Source: Crotophaga sulcirostris (Eukaryota; Chordata; Aves; Cuculiformes; Crotophagidae). Taken from it: DNA of 64,000 nucleotides. The translations under genes were made by a program, and so were the position numbers. The stretch lies in NCBI GenBank assembly GCA_013397455.1, contig VYZB01000024.1, positions 62,001 through 126,000 on the forward strand. Reading direction: 5' to 3'. Below the pieces are notes generated by a model, which saw nothing but the letters and a program-made list of their open reading frames with translations, searched no databases and had not been told where the DNA came from. Of the stretch, positions 53,501 through 64,000 are shown in pieces (position 1 is the first letter of the stretch; every line of letters begins with the position of its first letter).

Positions 53501-54325
53501 GCAGCCTTTCTCCTGTCAATAAATGCTGGAAAAGAATACTACTTTGTACAGGAATTTTGCCAACTTAGCCACCATACTATCAAGGAGAATTGTCCTATGC
53601 AAAGAGAATTATCATACAGTCAAAAAATGACAATTTTATGTTCCTTGAACTGTGCTCTGTTCTCAGCTACAAGATACCACCTGGGCTAAGTGTGAGGTGA
53701 ACTTAAGTCATTGTGAGTATCAAGCTTCTATTTGTGTTTAAGAAGAAAGTTTACACTGAAAAGAAGGTTTTAATGATATTACAAAGCTCCATTTTTCCCT
53801 ATTGAAATTGAATAAAGAATGTATCATTATAGATACAAGCAAATTTTTTTCCTGATAATTTTTCTAGCCAACAATATGCCTGGTAACATTGTAACAGTAC
53901 AAGTAATTAAGAAACTCTAAAGAACTGTTATCCTTCCTCCAGTGAATCACTTTGATTAGATACCTTTTGCCATGCACTAAGAGCCTCTGTAAGCTGAATA
54001 TACATACCTTAAAAGTATTCAACAGTTACTAATTAGGCACTACACACAAAGATAACTTGAATTAATGAAATAATAAACTGAGTGTTAGTATGCCTCGAAC
54101 TGCTGCCTAGCTCCACCTTAAGAGTCTTACCTTTATCTGCAACTGTACCTCTCTTAACTTGCAGAAGTCCACTCCATCAACTTTTTTGGAGCTCTTGCTC
54201 AGAATTTAGTGATTTCCTTACAAGTCTGAGAGGGTTATTCAGCTGTGCATAAGGAAAGTAGCTGTGCATGAGAAAAAGTAGCTCCAAACTGGGGTTTATT
54301 TAAAAAATAAATCAATATTTTTAAT
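50511..54325. other. ABCB1 5' flank or intron 1
   Basis: The noncoding first exon and promoter were not recognised. One open stretch behind a splice-acceptor-like site is listed separately at 52587-52874. Confidence 0.4.
52587..52874 (-). other. Open stretch behind a splice-acceptor-like site, unidentified
   Basis: On the minus strand aaaatttcccacag is followed at once by about 95 open codons ending in TGA. Pieces read KTDLSRDDQSMTFELFKAH and RQFKSFAVQASENWQIKF. I do not recognise the family. It could be a fragment of an old repeat or a terminal exon. No partner exon was found. Confidence 0.25.
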
Positions 54326-54330
54326 ATCTA

Positions 54331-54858
54331 TGTGCTGGTTTTGGCTGAGATAAAATTAGTTTTCTTCATAGAAGCTAGTATGGGGTTATGTCTTAATCTA
54401 TGCTGAAAACAGTGCTGATAATACAGGGATGTTTTAGCTACTGCTGATCAGTGCTTACACAGAGTCAAGGTCCTCTCTGCTCCTCACACCACCCCACCAG
54501 CCAAGAGGCTGGGGGTGCACATGAAGTTGGGACGGGACATAGCCGGGGCAGCTGACTCCAACTGACCAGAGGAATATCCCACACCATATGACATCATGAT
54601 CAGCATATAAAACTGGGAGAAGAAGGAGAAAGCAAGGGACATTCGGAGTGATGGCATTTATCTTCCAAAGTTACGGTTGCATGTGCTGGAGCCCTGATTT
54701 CCTGGAGATGGCTTTTGTTTTACCTATTAAACTGTCTTCATCTCAATCCATAAATTTTCTTACGTTCAGGTTTTTGTTTTTAGTTCCCCATCCTACCAGG
54801 AGAGAGAGAGTGAGTGGGTGGATGGTGCTTAGTTGCTGGCTGCAGTTAAACCAACTCA
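54331..54858 (+). mobile_element. Solo LTR, same family as the intron 5 copy
   Basis: A 528-bp unit starting TGTGCTGGTTTTGGC and ending TTAAACCAACTCA. The flanks are atcta (54326-54330) and agcta (54859-54863), a 5-bp duplication with one difference. TATAAA is at 54606-54611 and ATTAAA at 54726-54731. It aligns clearly with 45439-46005 but has a deletion near 54,715, where the other copy has gctcaacatctgcctgccc. Confidence 0.9.
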
Positions 54859-54863
54859 AGCTA

Positions 54864-56480
54864 ATTTGGCTTTCTTGTGCTGTACCAGTATGGAAGTACA
54901 CTTACTTATTTTACTTAATCTTGTGTATTGGATTTTGTTACTGTAGTGAAATGACTAAAACTAATAACTTCATTCAGTTAATCTCATAAGAGATTTATTG
55001 TGGCACTATGACCACGTTATGCATGTTAGTCTTTGAGCAGAGTCAAATTGCTTTGGGGTTTTTTAGATGTTTACTGTAAAACAAATGTTTGTAAAATATA
55101 AGGTTCATGTTCTGCTTCCAGGTCCTGGGTACAACGTATATTTTTACAAAGTGTTAATCAACTACTGATAAAGATACAACAGCTAATGTTCCTTAGAAAT
55201 AAAGGATTTCTCCCTCTGTTAGAGTAATTTGACTTCTTTTAGGAAAAAAAGTATGGAGTGTGCCTTACACTTGGTACAGAAAAAAAGTTTTCTTCACAGA
55301 GACCTAGAAATGTGCAAGACTCATAACTTATTCTGGTTTCTAGTCTGCAAGAATTATCATAAATCTATTCTCCCACTACCAAACAGGTCAACTCTTTTAC
55401 AAGCCACAGGCTCTCAAGTCATTAGTGAGCACAATTCAAGTTGCCTCACCATTGGCCAAACATCACTCAGGGAGGCACAGCTGCATAGCATTTAGATGTC
55501 AGCTTTTGATAGCTGATCTGCCTTTTCCTATATGTTTCATGCTTTTTAAAGGATAGAAAGGTTGTCTTCCCAAGGCAGTGAAACAGTTTCACTGACAACT
55601 CTACATGAGTGCCAGTCCTAGAAAAACTCCTAAAAAACATTTCTTAATTGTCTTATCTTTGCAGTAACTACTTCATATATTTAAGCAGCCACAGTAGGGC
55701 ACTGTATTATAGCACCTCATTTAATTTTGTTAATATCTATAATACAGTAATATTCTTTTTCATTTTATACCAGTATTCTAAACTAAAACTAATTACTCAC
55801 CTATTCAAAATACCATTTTTCTCTGCTCTTTCCATTCAGTTAACACTTATTCTAGTTCTGACAAGCTGGCACATCATAAGATCATTAAAATGTACTCTGA
55901 CTACAACAAGATTTATCGCCTTACTCCCAAATATTATCCATATCAAGGGCAAAACAACCCTTTCCCATACATTTCCCACTGACACCTAAATGTATTGGAC
56001 TTCTTCTTCAAAATCCAAATTTCAACTTTCTCCTTATTCATTTCTTACTTGTTTCTAAGCATAAACTTTGTATAAAAGTGACATACCATCTTAAACAGTC
56101 ACATGATCAGTGAAATTTAAGAAGTGCTAAGCCGGGTGAAACTCATATACTAATATTAGTTAACAGAGACCTTCTTGCCCAATAAACAGCAGAAAGAACC
56201 AATACAAAGTATTTAACTAATCAGTAAGCCTCCGGGGTCTTCCCTAATGCATTCTTCCCTAATGCATTCTGCCCTTCCCTGTGTGGACTGTGAAATCATA
56301 ATACGGTTTCTTGTCTGCTTCCCACAAAGAACAGGAGAAGAAGGCTGTAGGTCAGAGCCAGGACTGCGGGGTGGTTCTATAAAAAGTTGATGCTCACAGA
56401 GATCCTTGAACCACGAGGCTTAGGGCAGTGTTCTGGCACCATCAGAGACAACTGAAGGAATGGAGTGATCTCTGTTCATA
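54864..56480. other. 5' flank, unique DNA
   Basis: No gene recognised. A 15-bp unit (tcttccctaatgcat) is tandemly duplicated at 56238-56267. Confidence 0.45.
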
Positions 56481-56757
56481 CAGGAATATGTTGTTTTATT
56501 ACATTTTGCTTTATCGCGCTTTGCAGATATTGCATTCTTTATTGCACCATCTTTTAGCAATAAAGCATTTTTTAATTAAGGTGTATACAGTTTTTTAGAC
56601 ATAATGCTATTGCATACTTAATAGACTACAGGATAGTGTAAGCATAATTTTTATAAGCACTGGGAAACCAAAAAAATCATGTGACTCAATTTATTGCAAT
56701 ATTTCCTTTGTTTTGGTGGTCTGGAATTGAACCCATAGTATCTCTGACATATGCCTG
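56481..56757 (+). mobile_element. Tigger1-like miniature DNA transposon (pogo/Tc1-mariner group)
   Basis: A 277-bp element whose ends are inverted repeats (CAGGAATATG at the left; CATATGCCTG at the right), flanked by TA on both sides (56479-56480 and 56758-56759), the target preference of Tc1/mariner elements. The left part (gctttatcgcgctttgcaga, tattgcattcttta) resembles the 5' end of mammalian Tigger1. The right part (agcaataaagcatttttt, aattaagg, gacataatgctattgcatac, cactgggaaaccaaaaaa, ggtggtctggaattgaaccc) resembles its 3' end. The transposase gene is missing. Family assignment is from memory of the mammalian element. Confidence 0.85.
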
Positions 56758-56759
56758 TA

Positions 56760-59700
56760 TTTCAGTTTCCTCACACTTTGCACTCTAGACTTCCTCTTCT
56801 CTGACTCAACGCTGAGTCACTACCTCTGTCCAGTTTACATTCTGCTTGCACAAAATGACACATGACCTTGTACAAGGGTCATGACACTATAAATGTAATT
56901 TCTTTATTTCCTTTTATAGTCAGCAACAAATAATGAATGATTAACAGCTCAGTGTTCAGAGCAGCCCTGTTTTCTATGTCACCATTCACTGAGAGCAAGT
57001 TTTTTTTTTTTGTATGGAATGACGTTCAAGAAAGAAATTCTCTTAAGCTCATTTAAGCACTTAGCCAGACTGAGACACCTGCTACTGTGAGAAAAGGCCT
57101 ATATCCTTTGTATTCGATGTCTGCACCTGGCACACTAGGAATGCTGTTCCAGTAGAAATTAGAAATCCTAAGGCTCACATCCTAAGGATCCACAGGTTCC
57201 CCATGTGGGCAAGATACGCTTATTAAATACTACAGGGATTCCTCAACAGGAACAGGAGCATCCCCTGGGGTTCCTTTTATGGTCAATACTATGAAGCAGA
57301 ACTGAATTAAGATAATGGATCTGTTTTAAACTACCTCTGTTGAGTATCTTGCAACTTGGTGGCAGGCAAACAAAGCCTTTTATCTAACCACTAGAGGAAA
57401 CGATATGATAGTGATTCCATGTTATGGGCTATCTGCAGAAGACATTATAGCATTTTGCATGGTGTCGGGGGACAGATACATTGCTAGGTTACCCCACATG
57501 CAAAGAAGATAGATGATTTCTCCAGTGGTCCCGCATGGCTGGCAATCAGTTCATGAGAAGGTCCATTGAGTTTGCAGTTACAAACAGGTGTGATTGGAAC
57601 AAGCCCAAGCTCTATAACCAAAACTGATTCCGTGGTATGGTAACCATGAGGATGAACGTATCTGCCTGGGTTATTTATGGAACATCTTGGTTAACCGTTA
57701 GCACAAAAGATACCTATTACTGTGTGTGACAGGATGAGAAAGAATTTCTCACACACCAATTGAATAGGCCAAATCTAATGTGTACATTGAAATTCTATGT
57801 TTACAAGAAAAAAAAGTATTTGAAATATGGAGCTTCATCTTGTCCCAAATATACCTGTGTCAAATACTCTTTCTGAATATAGGTGTGATGGGTTTCTTCA
57901 CAGGACTGAATTACACCTACTTTCCTAATTGATTTCCACTGATATTCATATTTCAACTAGACCGAACTATTTATGAGTGGTAGGTCTCTCAGGGAAAGCA
58001 TATGCACTTGCCTCTGTAAGATCTAAAAATCAAGATAAGTCTACAGCATCAAGAGTGCATGTATGGTCTTTTTCATACTGGGGGTTAGAAAATTTGTTAA
58101 GAGTTCACCTTGTTCTAATGAACTCTGTCATTTCATCCAGTTCACAAGAGGGTGACGACAGGCAAAATAATGCTCGCCCCAAGATTTCATAGTAAGACGT
58201 TCCCCATAAACATTTTAAACCCAAGAATGGGTATAATCTTGTTTCTTTTTACATGCCGCTAGTGATCAAAACATCCTTTGTAATAGCACAGTATTAACAG
58301 TAGTGGCCTATTCTGATAATGGTAAACCGAATAAACTGATCTCCTCCCAATGGATCACACGGATATAGATAAGGACTCGATTGTCATGCCATATCAGATG
58401 AGTCATACATTAGTGTTAAACCATGAGAGGAAACAGAAGAAAGAAATGACGACATTGTTCACCTATGAAAATCCTGTTTCTTCTTCATATTTATGAACTT
58501 ATATGGAAAAAGAAAGGGGTGAACAACATAGAAAAGAAACAGGTATATCTATCTTCTATACTAGCAACATATGAGTAGAAATAATGGCAAATGTTACCAA
58601 AACTCTGTTGTGCATCAACTTTGATCTAGATGATGATAAAAAGTGAGAACTGTGTCTCTCTCTTGATCTGTGGATATAATACTAGTCTGATAGTGTTTCA
58701 GAGTAGGTTCGCGGTTTCTGATTGCTAGGTTTACCTTACAGTTTTTGCAGTGAACCTTTTACTACCTTGAAGACAGATTCTGAAAGCTATTCTGTACAGG
58801 TGGATTTCTGCACACTCAGAGAGCCCTTTTACTTCAATAGCAGTCACCCAGGACACAATTATCAACTGTACATAATGAATTGGCTAACATTTCTCTATCC
58901 AGAATAGAACATGGATATATGGGAAACTCAGTCAACTATTCTGAAAATTCATGCTAATGTGAGAGCAAAATAGGCTTCTATGATCTAGTTACGCAATTAC
59001 AACCAAAACAGTGATAAAACCAGAACTCACAGCACTGGCTACGCCTGCTTGGTTGTATTGCTCCTAAAACTTGGAAGATGGTAACAAAAGCAACTGACCT
59101 GACTGCAGAGCAAGTAAGAGTAATTGCTTAAACCTTAAGACCACTGATATAAGAAACTTGTAAAACAGGGCTTGCAGGCCTTGAGGATTACCTTTCCTTA
59201 ACTAGTAAAGATTGCACAGCATTTAGAAACACAGCCTCAGAGTGGTGTATGGCTATCAAGCAGCTACATTGCAGGAAGAACCTCCTGTAAGAAATTTAGT
59301 CAGTAGATGTCTCAAAACAGTTATCTGAACATTGAAAGGAGATATGACTAGCAAGTTAATCTACCTAGAAGAATGCTGTAAGAACGCAAAATTATATAAA
59401 TTCTGGGAAAAAAAATGTTGGGATTGGCATCCAGGGAAGTATCTGTTTGTGTTAATAGAACCACAGTGCCTTTAAAGTATCAGTGGTACAAAGGTTAAGT
59501 CAGCAAGAGTAGTACTGGAACCTGTGAATCAAGCAGAAATAGAACAGGAGGAGCTGCAAATTCAGCTTCAACAAATGGGCAAGGAAATGAAGGTAAGAAG
59601 GAATACAAGGAATCTCAGTCTCCTGGATCTGACAGATTGGCACAGGATCTGCACATCCTGTAATTTTCGGAAATATGGCCAAAAAGGATCCATAGTCTCC

Positions 59701-60520
59701 ATTTAAAAATAAAGATCAAAAGGAAGAGAAAAGGGAAAACAGCCCCTGCTGTGGGTTTCACTAGTTGTGTAAAAAGAGATGGTAACAGTAACTGCAAAAG
59801 ATCCTTGGAAAACTTGATTAAAAATTCTTTTAGGGAACGTCAGTGGGACTGCAGGAAAGCAACATGGTACAATTTGAGAAAAAGAGGCAAAGGTGGAGAA
59901 AACAGGATAGAAACCATGAATTCCCTACTGGCTTTTCCTGTCAAGTTAACGAAAAAAAGATGATGAAAAGGAACAAAAACTACAGAACATAACATGTCCC
60001 TCTCAGGGAAGCTCTCAGGTATCGTCTCTCCCTCTCAATAACAAAGACTAGGGACACTGCTGTCTACCTGCCCTGGTCTAGTGATAAAATTACAATATAA
60101 CCAATGCAAATGGCCAATAACAATATTGGTGCTGGGTGGTCAGGGAAAGAACATCAACAGCCACTAGTGCTATGATGTTAATTGATACTGTAGTGTCAAT
60201 GAACTCAGTTCCAGTTGGAACTAAAGAAAGTGGAAAAATATAGAACTTGTATTATATGGATGAAAGGATGTTCAAGCACGTTTATTAAGATCTCTGCCTG
60301 TAGTTAAATAGCTGTCCAGTTCAGGAGCTCTTTCTGAGCGTAGGAATGGGAGGATCCCTTTTCTAAACAGCAGGGAATTACTGGCACAGCCTTGCTGAAA
60401 CAAAATGGATTAGCTGCAGATTTTGCTACAGAAGTTTGTGGAATTGGGGCTGACCAGTAGGAGGTGAGGGTGGAGTGATTCCTGCAAGTCATTGATGCTT
60501 TGTTATTAAGAATCCGGAGG
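56760..60520. other. Unassigned DNA before the retroviral pol, possibly more of the same provirus
   Basis: Several plus-strand open pieces (for example 57977-58192, 59524-59706 and 59751-59963) have a retrovirus-like feel. I see no motif that supports gag, protease or env, and no LTR boundary. Confidence 0.3.
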
Positions 60521-60529
60521 AAGTAAAAA

Positions 60530-63500
60530 CAGTGGCTATTTGGGTAACAGAATTTCCTGAAGTTTTGTGCGTCCGTAAGTTTAAGTGTGGAAAAATAGAA
60601 GCGGAGTATTAACTGAAGTCCAGATCCTCCTTCCCCAGAAATAATATCAACACCCACAAGAATTAGAGGAAGGCCTCCAACCTACCATCAACAAGTTTAC
60701 TGGAAAGTCAAGTCCTAGTACAGAGATCTATAATTTAAACATCCCATTTTTCCCAGGTTAAAAGCGAAATAAAAAAGCCTAAAAGTAGATTTTTAACTCT
60801 TAAATAAGGTAACCACCTCTCAGGTTGTTTGTGGTAGAAAGATGCCTGAAATTCCTATAGCACTCATCAGAATTCCTCACTGATTTGTTGTTATTGACTT
60901 TTCCAATGCTTTCTTTGCAATTCCACTAGCAGAGCACAGCTGTTTAAAAAAAAAAAAAAGCATTTCCCTACAAGGGAAAGAAATATTGGTTTATCTATAT
61001 ACCTCAAGACTTTCAGATCAAATGTTTCAAATATGGATGAAACTACCAATAAAATGTGTTATGTCATATCGAACATGGATGTTGTGTTGGTACATGAAAA
61101 ACTGAATTGAAAGTTCTAGAAGTAATCAGGATTACCCAAAGCACAGGTTTAATTCTAATCATGATAAAATTCAGTTGGTACAATCTGAAGTGAAATATTC
61201 AGAAACAGTTTTAAGCCAGGAAGGGAGGGTGATACAGGGTTTACCAAAGAGTAGAACTGACTATGAAAGTCTATGCGCCCACTAATAACTGTATTAGATA
61301 TGCTTTTGGAATTACTGACAATTTTGTGAGAATATCCTTACATTTGCAGAAATCAGTGAACCACTAACCAAACTAGTGAACAAATCTTACAAACAAGAAC
61401 AAAAAGGACAGAAAAAAGCATAACTGCAATAGTTCAAACCCTCGCATTCAGATGACAGGTTCCTATAAGCTGTTTCATGTTCAGTTGGCCACTATCAATT
61501 TAGACCTTGAGACTGTGCTGTTGGAAGAATGCAGATATAAGATGCAAGTTACAGCCTTCACCTTGCAAGTCTTAAGATCAGTGGGAAAGAATTCTATTCT
61601 GTATTAAAAACTAGGTTTAACATTGGCATAGGAAATAAGCTTTGGGAATACATCACTAGAAGATGTTTTGCAGTAGTACATATCACACATGCTCCGATAA
61701 AGTACACAGTCAATGGAAAAGTACAAACGGAATTTGTATCAAATCCTAGCTTAGCTGCATAGACATTGGCTTTTATAAACTTTCTGTAGAAGACGACAAG
61801 ATTTTATCACCAGCCCTTTATGGTTTTAACCACTGAACAGAATATAAGTACCTTTTACCTGTTTAAGTGTCTCTCACCAAAGAAAAGCTCCGTTGCTGAC
61901 TTTGTGCCCCAGGATATTCAGTGTGGTTCATAGATTGGTCCAATTTTTTACCAAAAGGATGGATAATCCTCTATTAGATATGCTGTAACCCCTGTGAAAA
62001 ATAAAAAGAGCTGTCTGCCTTCATTCTGCAAGCAGCAGAGCTACAAGCTCTGCTAACAAAGTTAGAAGAGGAACCTGAAGGAAATGATTTGGCTTTGTAC
62101 ATAGTTTCAGACCGGATATATCAAGCTTTAACTATTTGGCTACCAACACGAAATAAAGATGACCTACAAATACAGAATGGAAATCTGGCAGCCTATCAGT
62201 CATGGAAAAGCAATCCTGAACATAGTTTTGAAAAAGCAGAGAGGAAAAAAATGTGCAGGTCATGTAAAAGCACACCAAAAGGAATAAAACAGAAGCAGCA
62301 CTATTGGAATAGCCTAGCAGATGCCTTTGCCACGGTTGTGGTGGTCCCAGTAGATTTAACATTTGACAGAATACCCATTTTGAAAACAAAACAAAATCAT
62401 ACAAGGGAAATTATCAAAGACCTAGCCATTTTATAACTTGGAAATTAAGAATCTGAGGGGCAATTACTACAAAAGCCAGTAGACAGGTGAAGCATAGAGA
62501 GTGTAATGAAGCCAGATAACAAACACTTGCAGATGGAGGGCACCATATACCCTCCAAGTAGATTTGTTTCAATAAGTGCATGAACAAGATTGTGTAGAGG
62601 TTGCTTGAATGTGAAAGGGAGTATTAGAAGACAGCTAGTTGGCCAAAAGAAAGATGGATACCTAACTGCTTAACTTGTGCTGTGGTGAATACCCCCACTA
62701 AGAGAAAAAAAACATTAAAATGTTAGAGAATTCAAGAACAACAGGCTAGGATACAAATAGACTACACTAGACAACATGTAGTCCCACCTACTATGCAAAG
62801 TGGAATTAAATATTGTTTGCTAATATTAGATCCACTGACAAAATGGTTTGAGATAGATCCAGCAAATAAGGTTAGAGTCAAGTCTACCACAGTGCAGGCA
62901 TTTAATGTTGTATTTTCCAGATGGGATTTAAAACAATAAATTTATTTGGAGCAAGGAACATCTTTTCTAGGGCAAAACATCAAGGAATTATACGGAGGCC
63001 TGGGAAGAAAAGAAAGGTTGCACATTGCTGGGAACTCCCAGTTCAAAATAAATTAAATGACTCGATAGCGAAATGGTGAAAAAAATATAGAAGAGTATGA
63101 GATATCGCATCATCTTGACATTTTAATGACCTGTAAACCACAACAGCTTCTCATACAAGTTCACGTGATTTAGAGCTATGCCTGGGAGAAAAAAAAAGAC
63201 TGTCTAATGTTTTAACTGAAGAATGTATACAGACCCTGTCTAAACACTGGAAAGAGATAAACGTTGTTATAGCAACTCAACTAGGAAGGAATGCTCAGTG
63301 CATGGATTAACAAACAAGAACAAACCACTAGTCTGCAGAATGGCAAGGAGGATGGAAAGTAATATTCCATATTTTCCATGCAGTCTAAACTGTAAGTGGG
63401 ATGGACTAGCTTCAATTATAAATAAAGCAGGACCTTATATATATCAAGTAAAACTCCAGAGTCGAAAAGTGCCTAAGTAGTTCCAATTTCAATTTCAATT

Positions 63501-63560
63501 ATGGGAAGGTGAACAAGTTAACCCAAAGCAAGAATGTTATATTTTAGATGTTGCTATTAA
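60530..63560 (+). mobile_element. Decayed endogenous retrovirus pol (reverse transcriptase, RNase H, integrase)
   Basis: In broken plus-strand frames, pol domains appear in order. Near 60,530-60,790 there is a reverse-transcriptase N-terminal-like stretch. RNase H follows from about 61,910 to 62,400 (SDRIYQALTIWLPT near 62,110; HYWNSLADAFAT near 62,300). The integrase core lies around 62,760-63,000 (CLLILDPLTKWFE), and an integrase C-terminal-like stretch near 63,400-63,470 (AGPYIYQVKLQSRKV). There are many stops and frameshifts and nothing could be expressed. The RNase H pattern suggests a class III (ERV-L-like) element, but this is tentative. It lies on the strand opposite ABCB1. Confidence 0.8.
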
Positions 63561-64000
63561 AATTTAACAGTAAGCCATATGGGAAGTCTCACCAAAATCA
63601 TCACCAACGAAAAGGCTATTAAAAGAAGAATCATAAATTAATTCTTAAGCTTTGTCTGAGTGAAGTTTGCATGTTTTTATCTTTACTAATAATGCATATT
63701 AGTAATTACATTAGGTTCAAAATTGTGAACATTTGTTTGTGTTACTAGGAAGTAGCAAGCTCCCTGCTTTTTTGTTGATAATAAACTCTACCTCTAGTGG
63801 CAATGGAAAGCACTTCTGCACCAAAGATCATGAAAACGTTCAATGTATGTCTCCACTACTTTAAAATTATGGGAGACATTGTGAAGACTAAACACTAGAA
63901 TCTATGTTCCATGATGCCAAAAGTAATCCTATGATTTTAAAAAATTACTGATTTTAAGGAAATGTATGATAGGGGCTTGAAGCAGCACACAAATTTAGCT
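63561..64000. other. Sequence 3' of the pol remnant, unassigned
   Basis: AT-rich; no LTR, env or host gene recognised before the window ends. Confidence 0.3.

Noticed and set aside
57977..58192. Plus-strand open stretch as a retroviral gag or env piece
   Set aside because: No diagnostic motif is visible. Proximity to the pol remnant alone is not enough.
50511..64000. RUNDC3B exons, expected near ABCB1 by mammalian gene order
   Set aside because: No stretch on the plus strand reads as RUN-domain coding sequence. The gene may lie beyond the window.

Overview
The window is vertebrate nuclear DNA, almost certainly from a bird. It is AT-rich, its only intact gene is split by many GT-AG introns, and its repeats are CR1 LINEs with the avian-type 3' end (a GGTTGGACT..GATGATCT..CCTTTCCAACC block) plus bird-style LTRs. 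One base at 23798 is N, so this is a draft assembly.

One intact gene fills most of the window on the minus strand (about 50.5 kb down to 9.6 kb). It is a full-length ABCB-family P-glycoprotein (ABCB1/MDR1, in the ABCB1-ABCB4 clade). I could place 27 consecutive coding exons with GT/AG boundaries. Together they give 3870 nt, or 1289 codons plus stop, with no frameshift. Both ATP-binding cassettes carry Walker A, Q-loop, LSGGQ signature, Walker B and H-loop residues. Most exon lengths, and all intron phases, match human ABCB1 as I remember it. Exon numbers below follow the human gene.

Region by region. 1-4.4 kb: wreckage of a second ABCB gene in the same orientation, downstream of the intact one (remnants of exons 6, 8 and 15), split by a CR1 that itself holds a smaller CR1 insertion in reverse orientation. 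4.4-9.6 kb: 3' flank and untranslated region, with one CR1 tail. 9.6-50.5 kb: the ABCB1 gene, with CR1 copies in introns 27, 21, 14 and 5 and a solo LTR in intron 5, all antisense to the gene. 50.5-64 kb: 5' flank (or intron 1). It has a second solo LTR of the same family, a Tigger1-like DNA-transposon miniature element at 56.5 kb, and a badly decayed retroviral pol (reverse transcriptase, RNase H, integrase) on the plus strand from about 60.5 to 63.5 kb. I did not recognise a promoter or the noncoding first exon.

The least expected observations are the Tigger1-like element in an avian-type genome, the decayed tandem ABCB paralogue next to the working transporter gene, and the mixed ABCB1/ABCB4 character of the intact protein. 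All comparisons with known families are from memory; no search was run.
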